Positions 1 to 8,559 of a stretch of DNA of 64,000 bases are shown one piece after another; the stretch's first letter is position 1; each line of letters begins with the position of its first letter. The notes beneath the pieces are model-generated. The model did no database searches, had not been told where the DNA came from, and worked only from the letters and a program-made list of their open reading frames with translations. The translations under genes were made by a program, and so were the position numbers. This DNA comes from Dichotomicrobium sp964540795 (GTDB lineage Bacteria > Pseudomonadota > Alphaproteobacteria > Rhizobiales > Rhodomicrobiaceae): NCBI GenBank assembly GCA_964540795.1, contig CAZINX010000010.1:1-64000 (forward strand). Direction: 5' to 3'.

Positions 1-129
1 CCTAACTTGCCGGCCCCGATGAGGCCGGCCCGGATCGGTTGTCCGGCCTGCGCGCGTCTTTCGCGTTACCGGCATTGAGCCTGCGGTCTGCCCGGGGTAA
101 CGTGGCGGCGCAGTCGGGACGGGGCGGGC

Positions 130-1326
130 ATGACGGCGGAACGGAGCAAGCAGCGCGGAAACAGGACGCCTTGGCGTGCGGCTGTGTTGTGGGCTGTGAT
201 TGTCACGGCGGCGCTGATGCTGGCGGGCCAGGCGCGGCTGTTGCCGAGCGCGCCGGACCAGTGGACCTATGACTGGCGCACCTATTTCCTTTCCGATCAG
301 CCCGCCCAGCCGCGCGACGACATCGCTGTCGTCCTGATCGGCGAGGACACGCTTGCGAAGTATCCGACGATCTCCCCGCTCGACCGGAGGCTGCTCGCCG
401 GGCTGGTCCGCGCGCTGGATGAGGCCGGAGCGCGGGTGATCGGGCTGGACATCATTTTCGAGCGCGAGACCGATCCGGCGCAAACGGCTGCGCTGCTCTC
501 CGCGATCCGGCAGGCGCGCGCGGAAGTGGTGCTCGGCGCGATCGACGGCAGCGTGCCGGGCGTTCGCCCCGAACAGCGTGCCTATCAGCAGCGGTTTCTG
601 CGGCGGTCGGGCGCTCCCGTGGGCCACATCCTCATCCAGCGCGAGCCGACGGGCCTCAGCATCAGCGACGGCGTCGTGCGCTATCTGCCCGGCCCGCTGC
701 CGGACATACCGAGCCTTGCCGAGCGGATCGCCCGCGCGACAGGCTGGAGCGGTGAGCCGCCGCAAGGCTTTATCGCATGGCAGCGCGCGCCAGCGCAGGC
801 CGGCGCGAGCCTGGTCCCGACCTTCACGATCCCGCCGCACGCGCCCGGCAGCACCGCCGCGGAAATCCTGCCCGAAAGCTGGCGCGCCGCCTTCGAGGAT
901 CGCATCGTCCTCATCGGCGGCGACCTGTTCGACCGCGACCAGCACTTCACGCCGTTCTCGGTGGCCGACGGCGCGAAAATGCCCGGCGTGTTCATCCACG
1001 CGCAGATGATCGCCCAGTGGCTCGATGGCCGCGCGCTTCAGGAAACGCCCTTGGCGAGCGAAGCGGCGGCGGTGTTCCTGCTGGTGCTGCTGGGCTTCTG
1101 GCTGTCCTGGCGCTGGCGGATCAAGCGCTTCGACGTGCTGATCTCGCTAATCGGCGTCGGGGCGCTTATTGTCATCGGCGCGATACTGTTTGCGCTTTAT
1201 GATCTGGTGATTCCCTCGGCGAGCCTGTTTTCCGGCTGGCTGGCGGGTGTCTGGGGCGGGCATTACAGCCCGTGGGCGCTGCGCAAGCTTGGCGCGGCGC
1301 AGAGGGAAGTCGAGGCAAACAAATGA
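130..1326 (+). CDS. CHASE2 domain membrane protein
   Basis: A 398-residue protein with one hydrophobic helix near residues 17-35, an extracytoplasmic domain of about 270 residues, and about three hydrophobic helices after residue 310. The segment DDIAVVLIGEDTLAKYP, followed by SPLDRRLLAGLV and ARVIGLDIIF, is the typical start of a CHASE2 sensory domain. CHASE2 normally feeds a kinase, cyclase or GGDEF output, but here nothing cytoplasmic follows the last helices, so it is a bare sensor or an adaptor. The start follows a purine-rich GGGGCGGGC and gives the expected N-terminal anchor. The stop overlaps the next gene by ATGA, so the two are probably translationally coupled. The ligand is unknown. 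Confidence 0.8.
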   Translation: MTAERSKQRGNRTPWRAAVLWAVIVTAALMLAGQARLLPSAPDQWTYDWRTYFLSDQPAQPRDDIAVVLIGEDTLAKYPTISPLDRRLLAGLVRALDEAGARVIGLDIIFERETDPAQTAALLSAIRQARAEVVLGAIDGSVPGVRPEQRAYQQRFLRRSGAPVGHILIQREPTGLSISDGVVRYLPGPLPDIPSLAERIARATGWSGEPPQGFIAWQRAPAQAGASLVPTFTIPPHAPGSTAAEILPESWRAAFEDRIVLIGGDLFDRDQHFTPFSVADGAKMPGVFIHAQMIAQWLDGRALQETPLASEAAAVFLLVLLGFWLSWRWRIKRFDVLISLIGVGALIVIGAILFALYDLVIPSASLFSGWLAGVWGGHYSPWALRKLGAAQREVEANK

Positions 1327-1664
1327 CAATGATGCGAATGGCCCTGGCCGTGCTGGCGGCTGTCGCCGTGCTGAACGCCGCGCCGGCGATGGCCGATTAT
1401 GAAGTGATGGAGTCCACCGTTGCCGCCCTGCCCCGCGGCGCGAGCGTGGCGGAGGATGCGACGATCGCGATCCCGGAGGATGGACGGGTCAAGCTGCTGC
1501 GCACCGGCAAAGGCACCACCCACGAGCTGGAAGGACCTTACGAGGGCACGGTCGGTGACTACGAGGCGAGCGCGGAGTGCCCCTGGTACAAGAAAATCAC
1601 CGTTGGCTGTAACGGGGAATCCGCGCCCATCGGCATTCGCAGCACGCCGGACCCCGACCGCTGA
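1323..1664 (+). CDS. small secreted protein with FecR-like stretch
   Basis: A 113-residue protein that begins inside the stop of the CHASE2 gene (ATGA). Residues 1-24 are a clear Sec signal peptide ending AAPAMA. The mature part holds GASVAEDATIAIPEDGRVKL, then an acidic GPYEGTVGDYEA stretch, which resembles the short beta-rich FecR-like segments often encoded beside CHASE2 proteins. Two cysteines near the C-terminus (ECPWYKK and VGCNGE) could form a disulfide in the periplasm. The coupling suggests it works with the CHASE2 protein, perhaps as a periplasmic ligand or modulator; that is inference. I do not recognise a named family with certainty. Confidence 0.7.
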   Translation: MTMMRMALAVLAAVAVLNAAPAMADYEVMESTVAALPRGASVAEDATIAIPEDGRVKLLRTGKGTTHELEGPYEGTVGDYEASAECPWYKKITVGCNGESAPIGIRSTPDPDR

Positions 1665-1777
1665 GGGGTAGTTCCGTTCATCGCTGCGAGGTCGGCCAAG
1701 GCTGAAGTAAATCAGCAAGTTGGCGCATAAGTCTGGATGTCTTCACTTCGTTCGCAATGACCGGGCCGTAGCGCGCT

Positions 1778-3409
1778 CTACAGGTCGAAACGGCCCTGGG
1801 CGCGCTTGTCCTGCTCGCGAGCGGCCTTCTTGAAGGCGTCATCGCGGCGCAGCGGAAGCTGAACGGCGCGGTCGCGCAGTCGTAACGCCTCCTCGATGGT
1901 GACGATCTGGATGCGCGGGACAGGCGCGAAGCCCTCCATGTGATATTGTCCGGCGCTAGCGGCTTCCGCGATCATGGTTTTCTTCGGCTCGTTGAGCGTG
2001 AGGAACACGCCGATCTCGGCCTGCTCGCGCTCGATTACACCGCGCAGATCGCGGATCATCTGGACGCTGATATTGTCGCCCGCCTTGACGCTGACGATGG
2101 CGCGGGCGGTCTTGGCAAAATAGATGTTGCCGTCGATGCCGCGATCCGCGCCCTTCTTGCTCAGGTTGCCCGGCTGGGCGGCGATCAGCGACAGCGCCCA
2201 TTTCTCGAACTCGAAGTAATAGTTGCCGTCCTCGCGGCCGCGCCGGGCAAGGTCGCGCGCGCCCTCGATGTCCTGCGGCACGCCGTGGGTGGTGAACTCG
2301 ACATTCTCGAAGGCGTCGCGCAGGCGCTTTTCGATCAGGCCGATGGCAAGATGGGTCACGTCGATGCCGATCCACTGGCGGCCGAGTTTTTCGGCGGCGT
2401 GGACGGTGGTGCCGCAGCCGCAGAACGGGTCGAGCACCACGTCGCCGGGGTTGGAGGACGCGGCGACGATGCGTTCCAGCAGCGCGACGGGTTTTTGCGT
2501 CGGATAGCCCAGTTTTTCTGCATGAGAAGCATGAAGCGGCTTAATATCTGTCCAATCGTTTTGAAGGCCAACACCCTTCATTTCGTCCAGATAGCGTTTG
2601 TACTGGGGTACGCGCCCCGGTTTTGTTTGGACAATGCGCCCTTCTTCATAGAGCTCTTTCATTCGCGCTTCCGAGTAACGCCAATAACGTTTCACCCCTA
2701 GAAATTCATAATGTGGATTGCGTTTCTTGGGATCTGCGCCTCCGGGCGCTGTAATATCGCCTAGTCTATATCTCCTTCCGGTTTCATCCTCAATGTGCCT
2801 ATAGAATTTCTTAACATATTCATCGTCATATTCTGTATAAAGCCAATTCCACGTCCATTCTGAAGTTTTTGTGTAGAAAAATATTATGTCCCTCACGTTT
2901 CCGTACTGTGAACGTCCTTGCGCCGCGTCGTTGTGCGCGCTCTGACGCCGCCAACTAATCTCTGTGCGAAAATTCCGCGCCCCGAACACCGCGTCCAGCA
3001 AAATCTTGAGATAGTGGCTCGCCGTGGGGTCGCAGTGGAGATAAAGACTGCCCGTCGGCTTCAATACGCGGTGCAGCTCGATCATGCGCACCGCCATCAT
3101 GGCCAGATAGGCCATCATGTCGTTCTCGCCGAGGAACGAGCGCATTGCGGTGAGCATCTGCGCGGCGTTGCCGTTGCCGGAGCGGCGCACCTCGTCATAG
3201 GCCTGCTCGGCGGAGTCGGTCCAGTGCCAGGTGTCGTTGAACGCCTCGATCTGCGCGGCGCTCTGCGAGCCGTCTGGCGCGGCGAAAAGCTGATTGTAAG
3301 TCGCGTTGGAGTTGAAGGGCGGGTCGAGATAGATCAGATCGACGCTTTCTGGAGCGATCTCGTCGCGCAGCACCTTGAGGTTGTCGCCGTAGAACAGATG
3401 ATTGCCCAT
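1778..3409 (-). CDS. Beta-class DNA methyltransferase with C-terminal Mrr-like nuclease domain
   Basis: A 543-residue protein. The catalytic DPPF motif sits at residues 29-32 and the AdoMet-binding motif (VVLDPFCGCGTT) near residue 323, the order IV-TRD-I of beta-class adenine-N6 or cytosine-N4 methyltransferases. After about residue 400 the stretch GADRGIDGNIYF, then AIVSVKAGDN near residue 440, matches the D...(E/S)xK core of Mrr/PD-(D/E)XK endonuclease domains, so modification and a nuclease-like fold share one chain. Residues of about 158-298, where the target-recognition domain should lie, are encoded by DNA near 35-45 percent GC, whereas the flanks are above 60 percent. No separate restriction gene is adjacent. 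The protein could be a self-contained restriction-modification enzyme or an orphan regulatory methylase. Confidence 0.85.
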   Translation of the reverse strand: MGNHLFYGDNLKVLRDEIAPESVDLIYLDPPFNSNATYNQLFAAPDGSQSAAQIEAFNDTWHWTDSAEQAYDEVRRSGNGNAAQMLTAMRSFLGENDMMAYLAMMAVRMIELHRVLKPTGSLYLHCDPTASHYLKILLDAVFGARNFRTEISWRRQSAHNDAAQGRSQYGNVRDIIFFYTKTSEWTWNWLYTEYDDEYVKKFYRHIEDETGRRYRLGDITAPGGADPKKRNPHYEFLGVKRYWRYSEARMKELYEEGRIVQTKPGRVPQYKRYLDEMKGVGLQNDWTDIKPLHASHAEKLGYPTQKPVALLERIVAASSNPGDVVLDPFCGCGTTVHAAEKLGRQWIGIDVTHLAIGLIEKRLRDAFENVEFTTHGVPQDIEGARDLARRGREDGNYYFEFEKWALSLIAAQPGNLSKKGADRGIDGNIYFAKTARAIVSVKAGDNISVQMIRDLRGVIEREQAEIGVFLTLNEPKKTMIAEAASAGQYHMEGFAPVPRIQIVTIEEALRLRDRAVQLPLRRDDAFKKAAREQDKRAQGRFDL

Positions 3410-3653
3410 CGCGCCGCGCCTCCCGTCAGACTTGCCGGTTCACGCGACCCGGTTTAGCGTGTTCCCCTATTGTTCCGCAAGAGGGAAAAGCCGCCGCGCG
3501 GGAGTCATCCCACGGTGGGCGAAGCCATCGCAAGCGGGTAAAGCCGGCGCAGCGATCCAGCGCAAGACTCCCGCCGGGTTGCATGGGCCGGCCGCTCGGC
3601 CTTGGCTGGATCGCTTCGCTTGCAGCGGCTGCCGATCTGCCCGAAACCCCGCG

Positions 3654-4682
3654 TTATTCGAGGTCCCGGCAGTACCGCTCGATCTCATTGCCCGCCGTCT
3701 CGCGGCGCGGCCGCAGGATGTCCATCGGCGCCTCCTTCGCCACGCGGATGATGCACCGCTGCAAATCCACATCGCGCAGCGTCGCGATGATCTGGTCCAG
3801 CCCCAGCCCGATAAACCGCCAGATCGCGAACTCGCGCGGCCGGCTCTCCGCCAGCCGTCCGCTGATGTAGCGCGACAGGTCGCGCAGCCGGTCCTCGGTC
3901 AGCGGATGGGTGGCGCGCTGATACAGATAGTCCTGCCAGTCGCCGGGCGTGTCGAACTCGCCACGGGTGGGGAGGCTGTAGAACTGCGCCTGAAAGAACA
4001 TCACCGCGCCGAGCGGCGGCGTGCCGGTGCGCGCAAGCACGTCCAGCGCGAAGCGGTCGGACTGGGTCTCGTCCCGCCGGGCCTGTTCACGCGTAACGTC
4101 ATCATAGCCCTTATGCTCGAACAGGATATGCCCGAGTTCGTGCAGCAGGATGAAGGCCAGCGCCTCATTGCGGAACGACAGCGACAGGCGGTCGACAGGC
4201 GATTGCTGCCAGGCGTCCTCGGGGATGCCCAGCGCCTCCAGCAGCGGCGGATATTCGCCGCCGGGAAAGTCCTGCTTGTCGCGGTGCTGGAGCATGGCGA
4301 AGTACAGATCGACCGTGCTCAGGCTGTAGCCGTTGGCATAGAGCCAGGCATAGGCGGTCGCCAGATCCTCCAGCACCTTCAGCGAGAGCATGGGCATGAC
4401 GACAACCGCGCGATCGCCCTGGCTGGCGGCATAAAAATTCAGGAAATAATCGCCCTTGCGCGGCTCGGGGAAGAACAGCACAACATTCTTGAGCCGTTCG
4501 CGCTCGGTATCGGTCAGCGATGGCTCGATCACCTCGAGAAGCTGGCGGACGCGCTCGCCGAGCCGCTCGCCGTCCTGCTTTAGCTCGGCCGGCGGATAAG
4601 CGCCCGTGAGATCGCGCGCGACGGCGGATGGCTGAAAGACAATCGTGGCAAGCGCCGCCACAAGAATGCAAAGGCGTGTCAT
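3654..4682 (-). CDS. Secreted HELGH zinc metallopeptidase (DUF4344-like)
   Basis: A 342-residue protein with an N-terminal signal peptide (about residues 1-22, ending SAVA). The zinc-binding HELGH lies near residue 180 in ALAFILLHELGHILFEHKG, followed about 25 residues later by RRDETQSDRFALDVL, whose Glu/Asp residues can supply the third zinc ligand and the structural contacts of gluzincin-type peptidases. The architecture fits the DUF4344 family of putative periplasmic metallopeptidases. Substrates are unknown. It stands alone: the 244 bp on its 3' side hold no gene, only an imperfect inverted repeat (GCGATCCAGC near 3552 and GCTGGATCGC near 3605). Confidence 0.75.
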   Translation of the reverse strand: MTRLCILVAALATIVFQPSAVARDLTGAYPPAELKQDGERLGERVRQLLEVIEPSLTDTERERLKNVVLFFPEPRKGDYFLNFYAASQGDRAVVVMPMLSLKVLEDLATAYAWLYANGYSLSTVDLYFAMLQHRDKQDFPGGEYPPLLEALGIPEDAWQQSPVDRLSLSFRNEALAFILLHELGHILFEHKGYDDVTREQARRDETQSDRFALDVLARTGTPPLGAVMFFQAQFYSLPTRGEFDTPGDWQDYLYQRATHPLTEDRLRDLSRYISGRLAESRPREFAIWRFIGLGLDQIIATLRDVDLQRCIIRVAKEAPMDILRPRRETAGNEIERYCRDLE

Positions 4683-4759
4683 CGCGACCCCTCCCGAAAA
4701 CCCATCGCTTTCGTGCCCCCGATCTCGGGCCGAAAAAAGGCGGTCACGTCAGCGCGCGA

Positions 4760-4958
4760 TCAGGACGCTTCGGCGCGGGCGGGCCGGCTCTCATGGTCAT
4801 CGGCATCCCGATGGATGATGATCGTCGAGCCGTCCCCGTGGAGCACAGGGTTGGCCGCTTCCACGGCGAGGCTGCTACGCGGATTGAAGGCCTCGATTGT
4901 CAGCTTGCCGCTGGCCCTCACCGACGCTGTTGTCCTCCCGGTCCTGCATCGCGGCCAT
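4760..4958 (-). pseudogene. Probable decayed Cu/Zn superoxide dismutase (sodC) remnant
   Basis: Reading the minus strand from an ATG at 4958 gives MAAMQDREDNSVG, close to the start of mature Cu/Zn superoxide dismutases. After a frameshift near 4920 the next frame reads SGKLTIEAFN, then NPVLHGDGSTIIIHRDADDH, which resembles the C-terminal region of that family (ADGS-x-IIIHA-x-ADDH) with its copper-binding histidine. The central metal-binding section and the final GNAGARIACG motif are missing, so any protein would be inactive. The match is by eye and short. The rest of 4683-5255 shows no other convincing gene. Confidence 0.4.
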
Positions 4959-5255
4959 CGCCGTCTCCGGCGCAGACGCCGCGCGCCAGGCCGTGCGCGT
5001 TCGCGTCACGATGCGGGTCACCGAAAACACGCGAAACCGCGGCGTTCACCTTGTGAGAGGGCCGAATTCCGGGGGCGGAGAATACCCGTGCCGCCGGTCC
5101 AGCGCCCGCTGACGCCGAGAGAAACGATTCACCACGAGCGATAATTCAGCCGCTGCGTCGCGCAACAGTTGCGCAGCGAACGGCGTTTCGCAGTCAGGCT
5201 CGCGGTCCCTTTTGCGAGGCTGCTTGCCCCGGAAATCAGCAAAGGAGTTCTCAAG

Positions 5256-5615
5256 ATGTGGAAGGAAATCGCTGCCGCCACGGCGCTTTCGACAGCGCTT
5301 GCGATCACGCCGGCGATTGCCCAGCAGACCCAGGACGGTCAGATGGGCGCCGGGCAGAACGCCCAGCAGGATCGGGCGCAGTATCAGGGGTGGCCGGTCT
5401 TCAGCTCGGACGGCGAGAAGATCGGCGAGGTCGTCGAGGTCATGCCGGGCGAAAACGGTCAGGAGCGGAAACTGATCGTGCAGTCCGACGGCTTTCTTGG
5501 CATCGGCGCAAAGCGAATGGAGGTGCAGGGCGACCAGTATCAGGCCGCTCAGAACAGGATCGAACTCCAGATGACGTCGGAAGAAGCTCAGGATCTGCCT
5601 GAAGCCGCCTCCTGA
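5256..5615 (+). CDS. Secreted PRC-barrel domain protein
   Basis: A 119-residue protein with a signal peptide at residues 1-22 (ending TPAIA), a Gln-rich linker (about 23-45), and a PRC-barrel-like fold in which GWPVFSSDGEKIGEVVEVMP carries the typical G-xxV-xxxxGEKIGxV pattern. An AAAGGAG ribosome-binding site 8 nt upstream fixes this start; an upstream extension would precede the signal peptide and has no such site. Alphaproteobacteria often carry many such small periplasmic PRC-barrel proteins of unknown role. It stands alone, facing the beta-barrel gene; a GCCTCCAG/CTGGAGGC hairpin lies between them. Confidence 0.75.
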   Translation: MWKEIAAATALSTALAITPAIAQQTQDGQMGAGQNAQQDRAQYQGWPVFSSDGEKIGEVVEVMPGENGQERKLIVQSDGFLGIGAKRMEVQGDQYQAAQNRIELQMTSEEAQDLPEAAS

Positions 5616-5637
5616 TCTGCGCCATCTGACAACCCCG

Positions 5638-5668
5638 CCTCCAGGCTGCTCCGTGCGGTCTGGAGGCC
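5638..5668. terminator. Hairpin between convergent genes
   Basis: A perfect 8-bp inverted repeat (GCCTCCAG and CTGGAGGC) with a 15-nt loop lies between the convergent PRC-barrel and beta-barrel genes. Position and orientation fit a shared terminator, but neither side has a clear run of T, so it may only be a 3' stabilising hairpin. Confidence 0.35.
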
Positions 5669-5773
5669 AGACCTATCGACAGGATGCCCTCCCGCCAGGC
5701 TGTCAGGACCGCAAGTCAGGGGGCTGTTTGTCATCGGTCTCGGCGTCGCCCGTGAAGCGCCGTGGCCGCAGGC

Positions 5774-6916
5774 TCACCGGACAGGCACAGTGATCTCCAC
5801 GCGCCCGCGCACGTTCGGCGCATCATCGGCCTCGCCGCTTTCGATTTCGGTCGTCGCCCGGATGCGGTATTCATCGGGCATGGCGATGGTCACGCCGCCG
5901 CCCACGCTGCCCTCGAACGCCAGCGCATCCAGCTCGGACAAGCTGTCCGCCGCGCCGATTTCGGCCTTGTTGCTATAGCGCAGGAACGGCTCGATGACCG
6001 GGCCATCCTCGATGCGGAAGGTGCGCCGCATCTCCGGCCCCAGGGTGAGGGTGTTGGTCGTCACGCCCTCGCCCCACCCTTTCGGAACCTCTCTCGCATG
6101 AACGAAGGCCGCCGAGGACGACACCCGCCAGCCCGCCAGGTCAAAATCGCCCCCAAGGCGCGCCTTGGCGAGCCGGCGTTCCGTCTCGATACGCGCTGCC
6201 GCGCCATCTGCATCCACGGCGTCCGCGCCTTCGCCCCACGCCAGCCGCGCGTCGAACTGCAAGTTGTCGTGGAGCCGCGTCGCCATATAAGGCCCGACCA
6301 TGAAGGCCCGGCCGGCCGCGGTTGCGGCGGCGCTTGCCTGTTCCAGGTCCTCGAACTCCACCGACGCGCCGACCAGCACATCCTCGCTCATGGTGTAATC
6401 CGCGCCGAAGTGGCTGATCAGCCCCTCGCGGGAGCTGCCGGGGACAAGCCCCTCGAACTTCATGCTGCTCCAAACGTCGATGGCCTTGCTGCGCGCGGTT
6501 GCCGGCTTGGGCAATTCCATACCCTCAGGCACGTCGTCCTCGACCTTTGCGATCTTCTCCGCGTCCTGGCGGGCGTAATAAGCCCCGAATTTGCTCAGGC
6601 TGGTTCGCATCTCGACCGACTGGCCCGCCGGCGCCGCGAACAGCGGGAAATCGCCATTGGACGCGGACCAGGCCTGCCCGCTGAGACGCCCGGAAAGTTG
6701 CCCGTCTTCAGGCTCCAGAGTGATGGCGCGGGTCTTCCGCGCCTGCAGGAAACTTTCATGCATTTTCCGCCAGTCGGCGCAGGTCGTCACCACGGTGTCC
6801 ACGCTTTCGCAGCCGCTCTGCGCATGGAGGGCGGGCGCGCTGATGGACAGATGCAGAAACGCCAAGGCCCCAACGACCTTGGCGACCGCGGAAGATCGTA
6901 ACCAGACAACGCTCAT
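5774..6916 (-). CDS. Autotransporter-like outer-membrane beta-barrel protein
   Basis: A 380-residue protein. The start at 6916 has an AGGAAG site upstream and gives a signal peptide (about residues 1-33, ending APALHA) followed by two cysteines (SGCESVDTVVTTC). From about residue 165 onward the sequence alternates hydrophobic and polar residues in strand-like blocks such as EDVLVGASVEFEDLE, VGPYMATRLHDNLQFDARLAW and GPVIEPFLRYSNK, the pattern of autotransporter/OmpA-like translocator barrels. It lacks the usual terminal aromatic: the last residues are EITVPVR. There is no long passenger, so it is more likely a stand-alone barrel than a classical autotransporter. No operon partner is evident. 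Confidence 0.6.
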   Translation of the reverse strand: MSVVWLRSSAVAKVVGALAFLHLSISAPALHAQSGCESVDTVVTTCADWRKMHESFLQARKTRAITLEPEDGQLSGRLSGQAWSASNGDFPLFAAPAGQSVEMRTSLSKFGAYYARQDAEKIAKVEDDVPEGMELPKPATARSKAIDVWSSMKFEGLVPGSSREGLISHFGADYTMSEDVLVGASVEFEDLEQASAAATAAGRAFMVGPYMATRLHDNLQFDARLAWGEGADAVDADGAAARIETERRLAKARLGGDFDLAGWRVSSSAAFVHAREVPKGWGEGVTTNTLTLGPEMRRTFRIEDGPVIEPFLRYSNKAEIGAADSLSELDALAFEGSVGGGVTIAMPDEYRIRATTEIESGEADDAPNVRGRVEITVPVR

Positions 6917-7084
6917 CGATACTGCTTCCTGAACCAGTGCTGCTGGCCAGGAGGCATGACGTGAGAGTGTGGATTTTGTGCGGCGCAATTCGAGCGTGCA
7001 GCCGCGACCTGATCGGGGCGCAGCCTTGAGAAGCCGGGCCGCAGCGTCACACGACGCAGAACGCGCCAATGACGCCCGCCGACG

Positions 7085-8077
7085 TCAAGCGCCCCAGCGC
7101 AGCGCCGCCGTATGGACCGGCGCATCCCACATCGTCTTCATCTCATCGTCGAGCTTGGTCAGCGTTATCGAACAGCCAGCCATCTCCAGCGACGTGCAGT
7201 AGTTGCCCACGAGGCTGCGGGCGACAGTCAGCCCGCGCTTCTCGCACTGGCGCAGCGCGGCGTCATACATGCCGTAGAGTTCAAGCAGCGGCGAGCCGCC
7301 CATGCCGTTCACCAGCAGCAAAACCTCTTGGCCCGCGTTCGGCTTGATGTCCTCGCAAACCGCGCCGATGACCTCCTCGGCGATCTGATCAGCGCGCATC
7401 ATCGGCACGCGCCGGCGGCCCGGCTCGCCGTGGATGCCGATACCAATCTCCATCTCGTTCTCGCCGAGTTCGAAGGTCGGCTTGCCCGCTGACGGAACCG
7501 TGCAGCTTGTCAGCGCCACGCCCATCGTCCCCGAAGCCGCGTTGATCCGGTCGCCCAGCGCTTTGCAGCCGGCCAGGTCCGCGCCGCGCTCTGCCGCCGC
7601 GCCGACCATCTTCTCGACCACGACCGTCGCGGCCACGCCCCGCCGGCCCTGGCTGTGCAGCGAGCTTTCGACGGCGACATCGTCATTCGTCAACACGGTC
7701 GCGGTCGGCCCATCGCTCATCTCGCCGGCCATCTCGAAGTTCATCACATCGCCCGAGTAGTTCTTGACGATGAACAGAATGCCCGCGCCGCCGTTGACCG
7801 CCTGCGCTGCCGCGAGCATCTGGTCGGGCGTCGGCGAGGTGAAAATCTGGCCTGGACAGGCCGCATCGAGCATCCCCTTGCCGACGAACCCGGCATGCAG
7901 CGGCTCATGCCCGGAACCGCCGCCGGAAACCAGCGCGACCTTGCCCTGCGCCGGGCCGCCTTTCCGCATCACGTACATCGGTTCGAGATTGACCGAGACA
8001 ATGTCGCTATGCGCCGCGCCGAAGCCGCGCAGGCTCTCGCTCAGCAGGTTGTCGACCTCGTTCATCAGCTTCTTCAT
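7085..8077 (-). CDS. dhaK: Dihydroxyacetone kinase substrate-binding subunit DhaK
   Basis: A 330-residue DhaK, full length for the family. The N-terminal VALVSGGGSGHEPLHAGFVG and the histidine in GIGIHGEPGRRR, which binds dihydroxyacetone as a hemiaminal, are both present. DhaK accepts phosphate from DhaL-bound ADP/ATP to give dihydroxyacetone phosphate, which enters glycolysis. An AGGGAGGAG site precedes the ATG. It is the last gene of the long minus-strand transport/kinase operon, 48 bp after the HTH gene. This is the PTS-dependent type, since DhaM, HPr and enzyme I are encoded in the same operon. Confidence 0.93.
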   Translation of the reverse strand: MKKLMNEVDNLLSESLRGFGAAHSDIVSVNLEPMYVMRKGGPAQGKVALVSGGGSGHEPLHAGFVGKGMLDAACPGQIFTSPTPDQMLAAAQAVNGGAGILFIVKNYSGDVMNFEMAGEMSDGPTATVLTNDDVAVESSLHSQGRRGVAATVVVEKMVGAAAERGADLAGCKALGDRINAASGTMGVALTSCTVPSAGKPTFELGENEMEIGIGIHGEPGRRRVPMMRADQIAEEVIGAVCEDIKPNAGQEVLLLVNGMGGSPLLELYGMYDAALRQCEKRGLTVARSLVGNYCTSLEMAGCSITLTKLDDEMKTMWDAPVHTAALRWGA

Positions 8078-8125
8078 GGCGCTCCTCCCTGTCAGCTTGG
8101 CTTGTATCCGGGCCGTGTCGTCGTC

Positions 8126-8557
8126 TCACGGCTTCTTTTCGGCTTCCTTCACGAGCGTGACCACACGCTCCGCGAAATCCTTGATGAGGTGCTCAACCTG
8201 CTGGCGCAGCGCCGGGTCCTCGAATCTGGGCAACGGGATGCGCACGACATCCTTTTCCAGCAGAGCCAGATCCTCGATCGCGCCGTACTGGCCCGGATGC
8301 GCGCGGGCGTAGACTTCCAGAAAGGCGCGCTGCTCCTGCGCGTTGAGGCGGCACACCTTGAAAAGCGCCGGGATGTGCTGCGCGGGCAGCGGCACGCGGT
8401 AATTCGGATTCGCGATCTGCGAGATGAAGCTCTTGTGCGTGCCGAAGGCTTCGGCGAGCTTCTGCCGCGTGCCGGAGGGCCGCCGGTCGATATATTCGCG
8501 CAACAGCGCCTTGTATTCAGCGATCGCGTCGTTCGTGTCTGACGAGCCGTCTGCCAT
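8126..8557 (-). CDS. Small helix-turn-helix regulator inside the dha operon
   Basis: A 143-residue protein. Residues of about 25-50 (SGTRQKLAEAFGTHKSFISQ) form a helix-turn-helix of the XRE/Cro kind, followed by a helical tail with a basic end (VKEAEKKP). I chose ATG 8557; a TTG at 8563 is also possible. It lies 2 bp after the enzyme I stop and 48 bp before dhaK, so it is co-transcribed with the kinase. It is not a DhaR-type enhancer-binding activator, the usual dha regulator in enterobacteria. A likely role is local control of the operon, perhaps reading PTS state; that is inference. Confidence 0.65.
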   Translation of the reverse strand: MADGSSDTNDAIAEYKALLREYIDRRPSGTRQKLAEAFGTHKSFISQIANPNYRVPLPAQHIPALFKVCRLNAQEQRAFLEVYARAHPGQYGAIEDLALLEKDVVRIPLPRFEDPALRQQVEHLIKDFAERVVTLVKEAEKKP

Positions 8558-8559
8558 TC

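Noticed and set aside
1..129. Gene or RNA at the left edge
   Set aside because: Only GC-rich inverted words (GGCCGGCC type) and no supported reading frame or RNA structure.
1733..1763. CTTCACTTCGTTCGCAATGACC word as a mobile element
   Set aside because: Looks like a fragment of a dispersed intergenic repeat, but no second copy or boundary is seen in the window.
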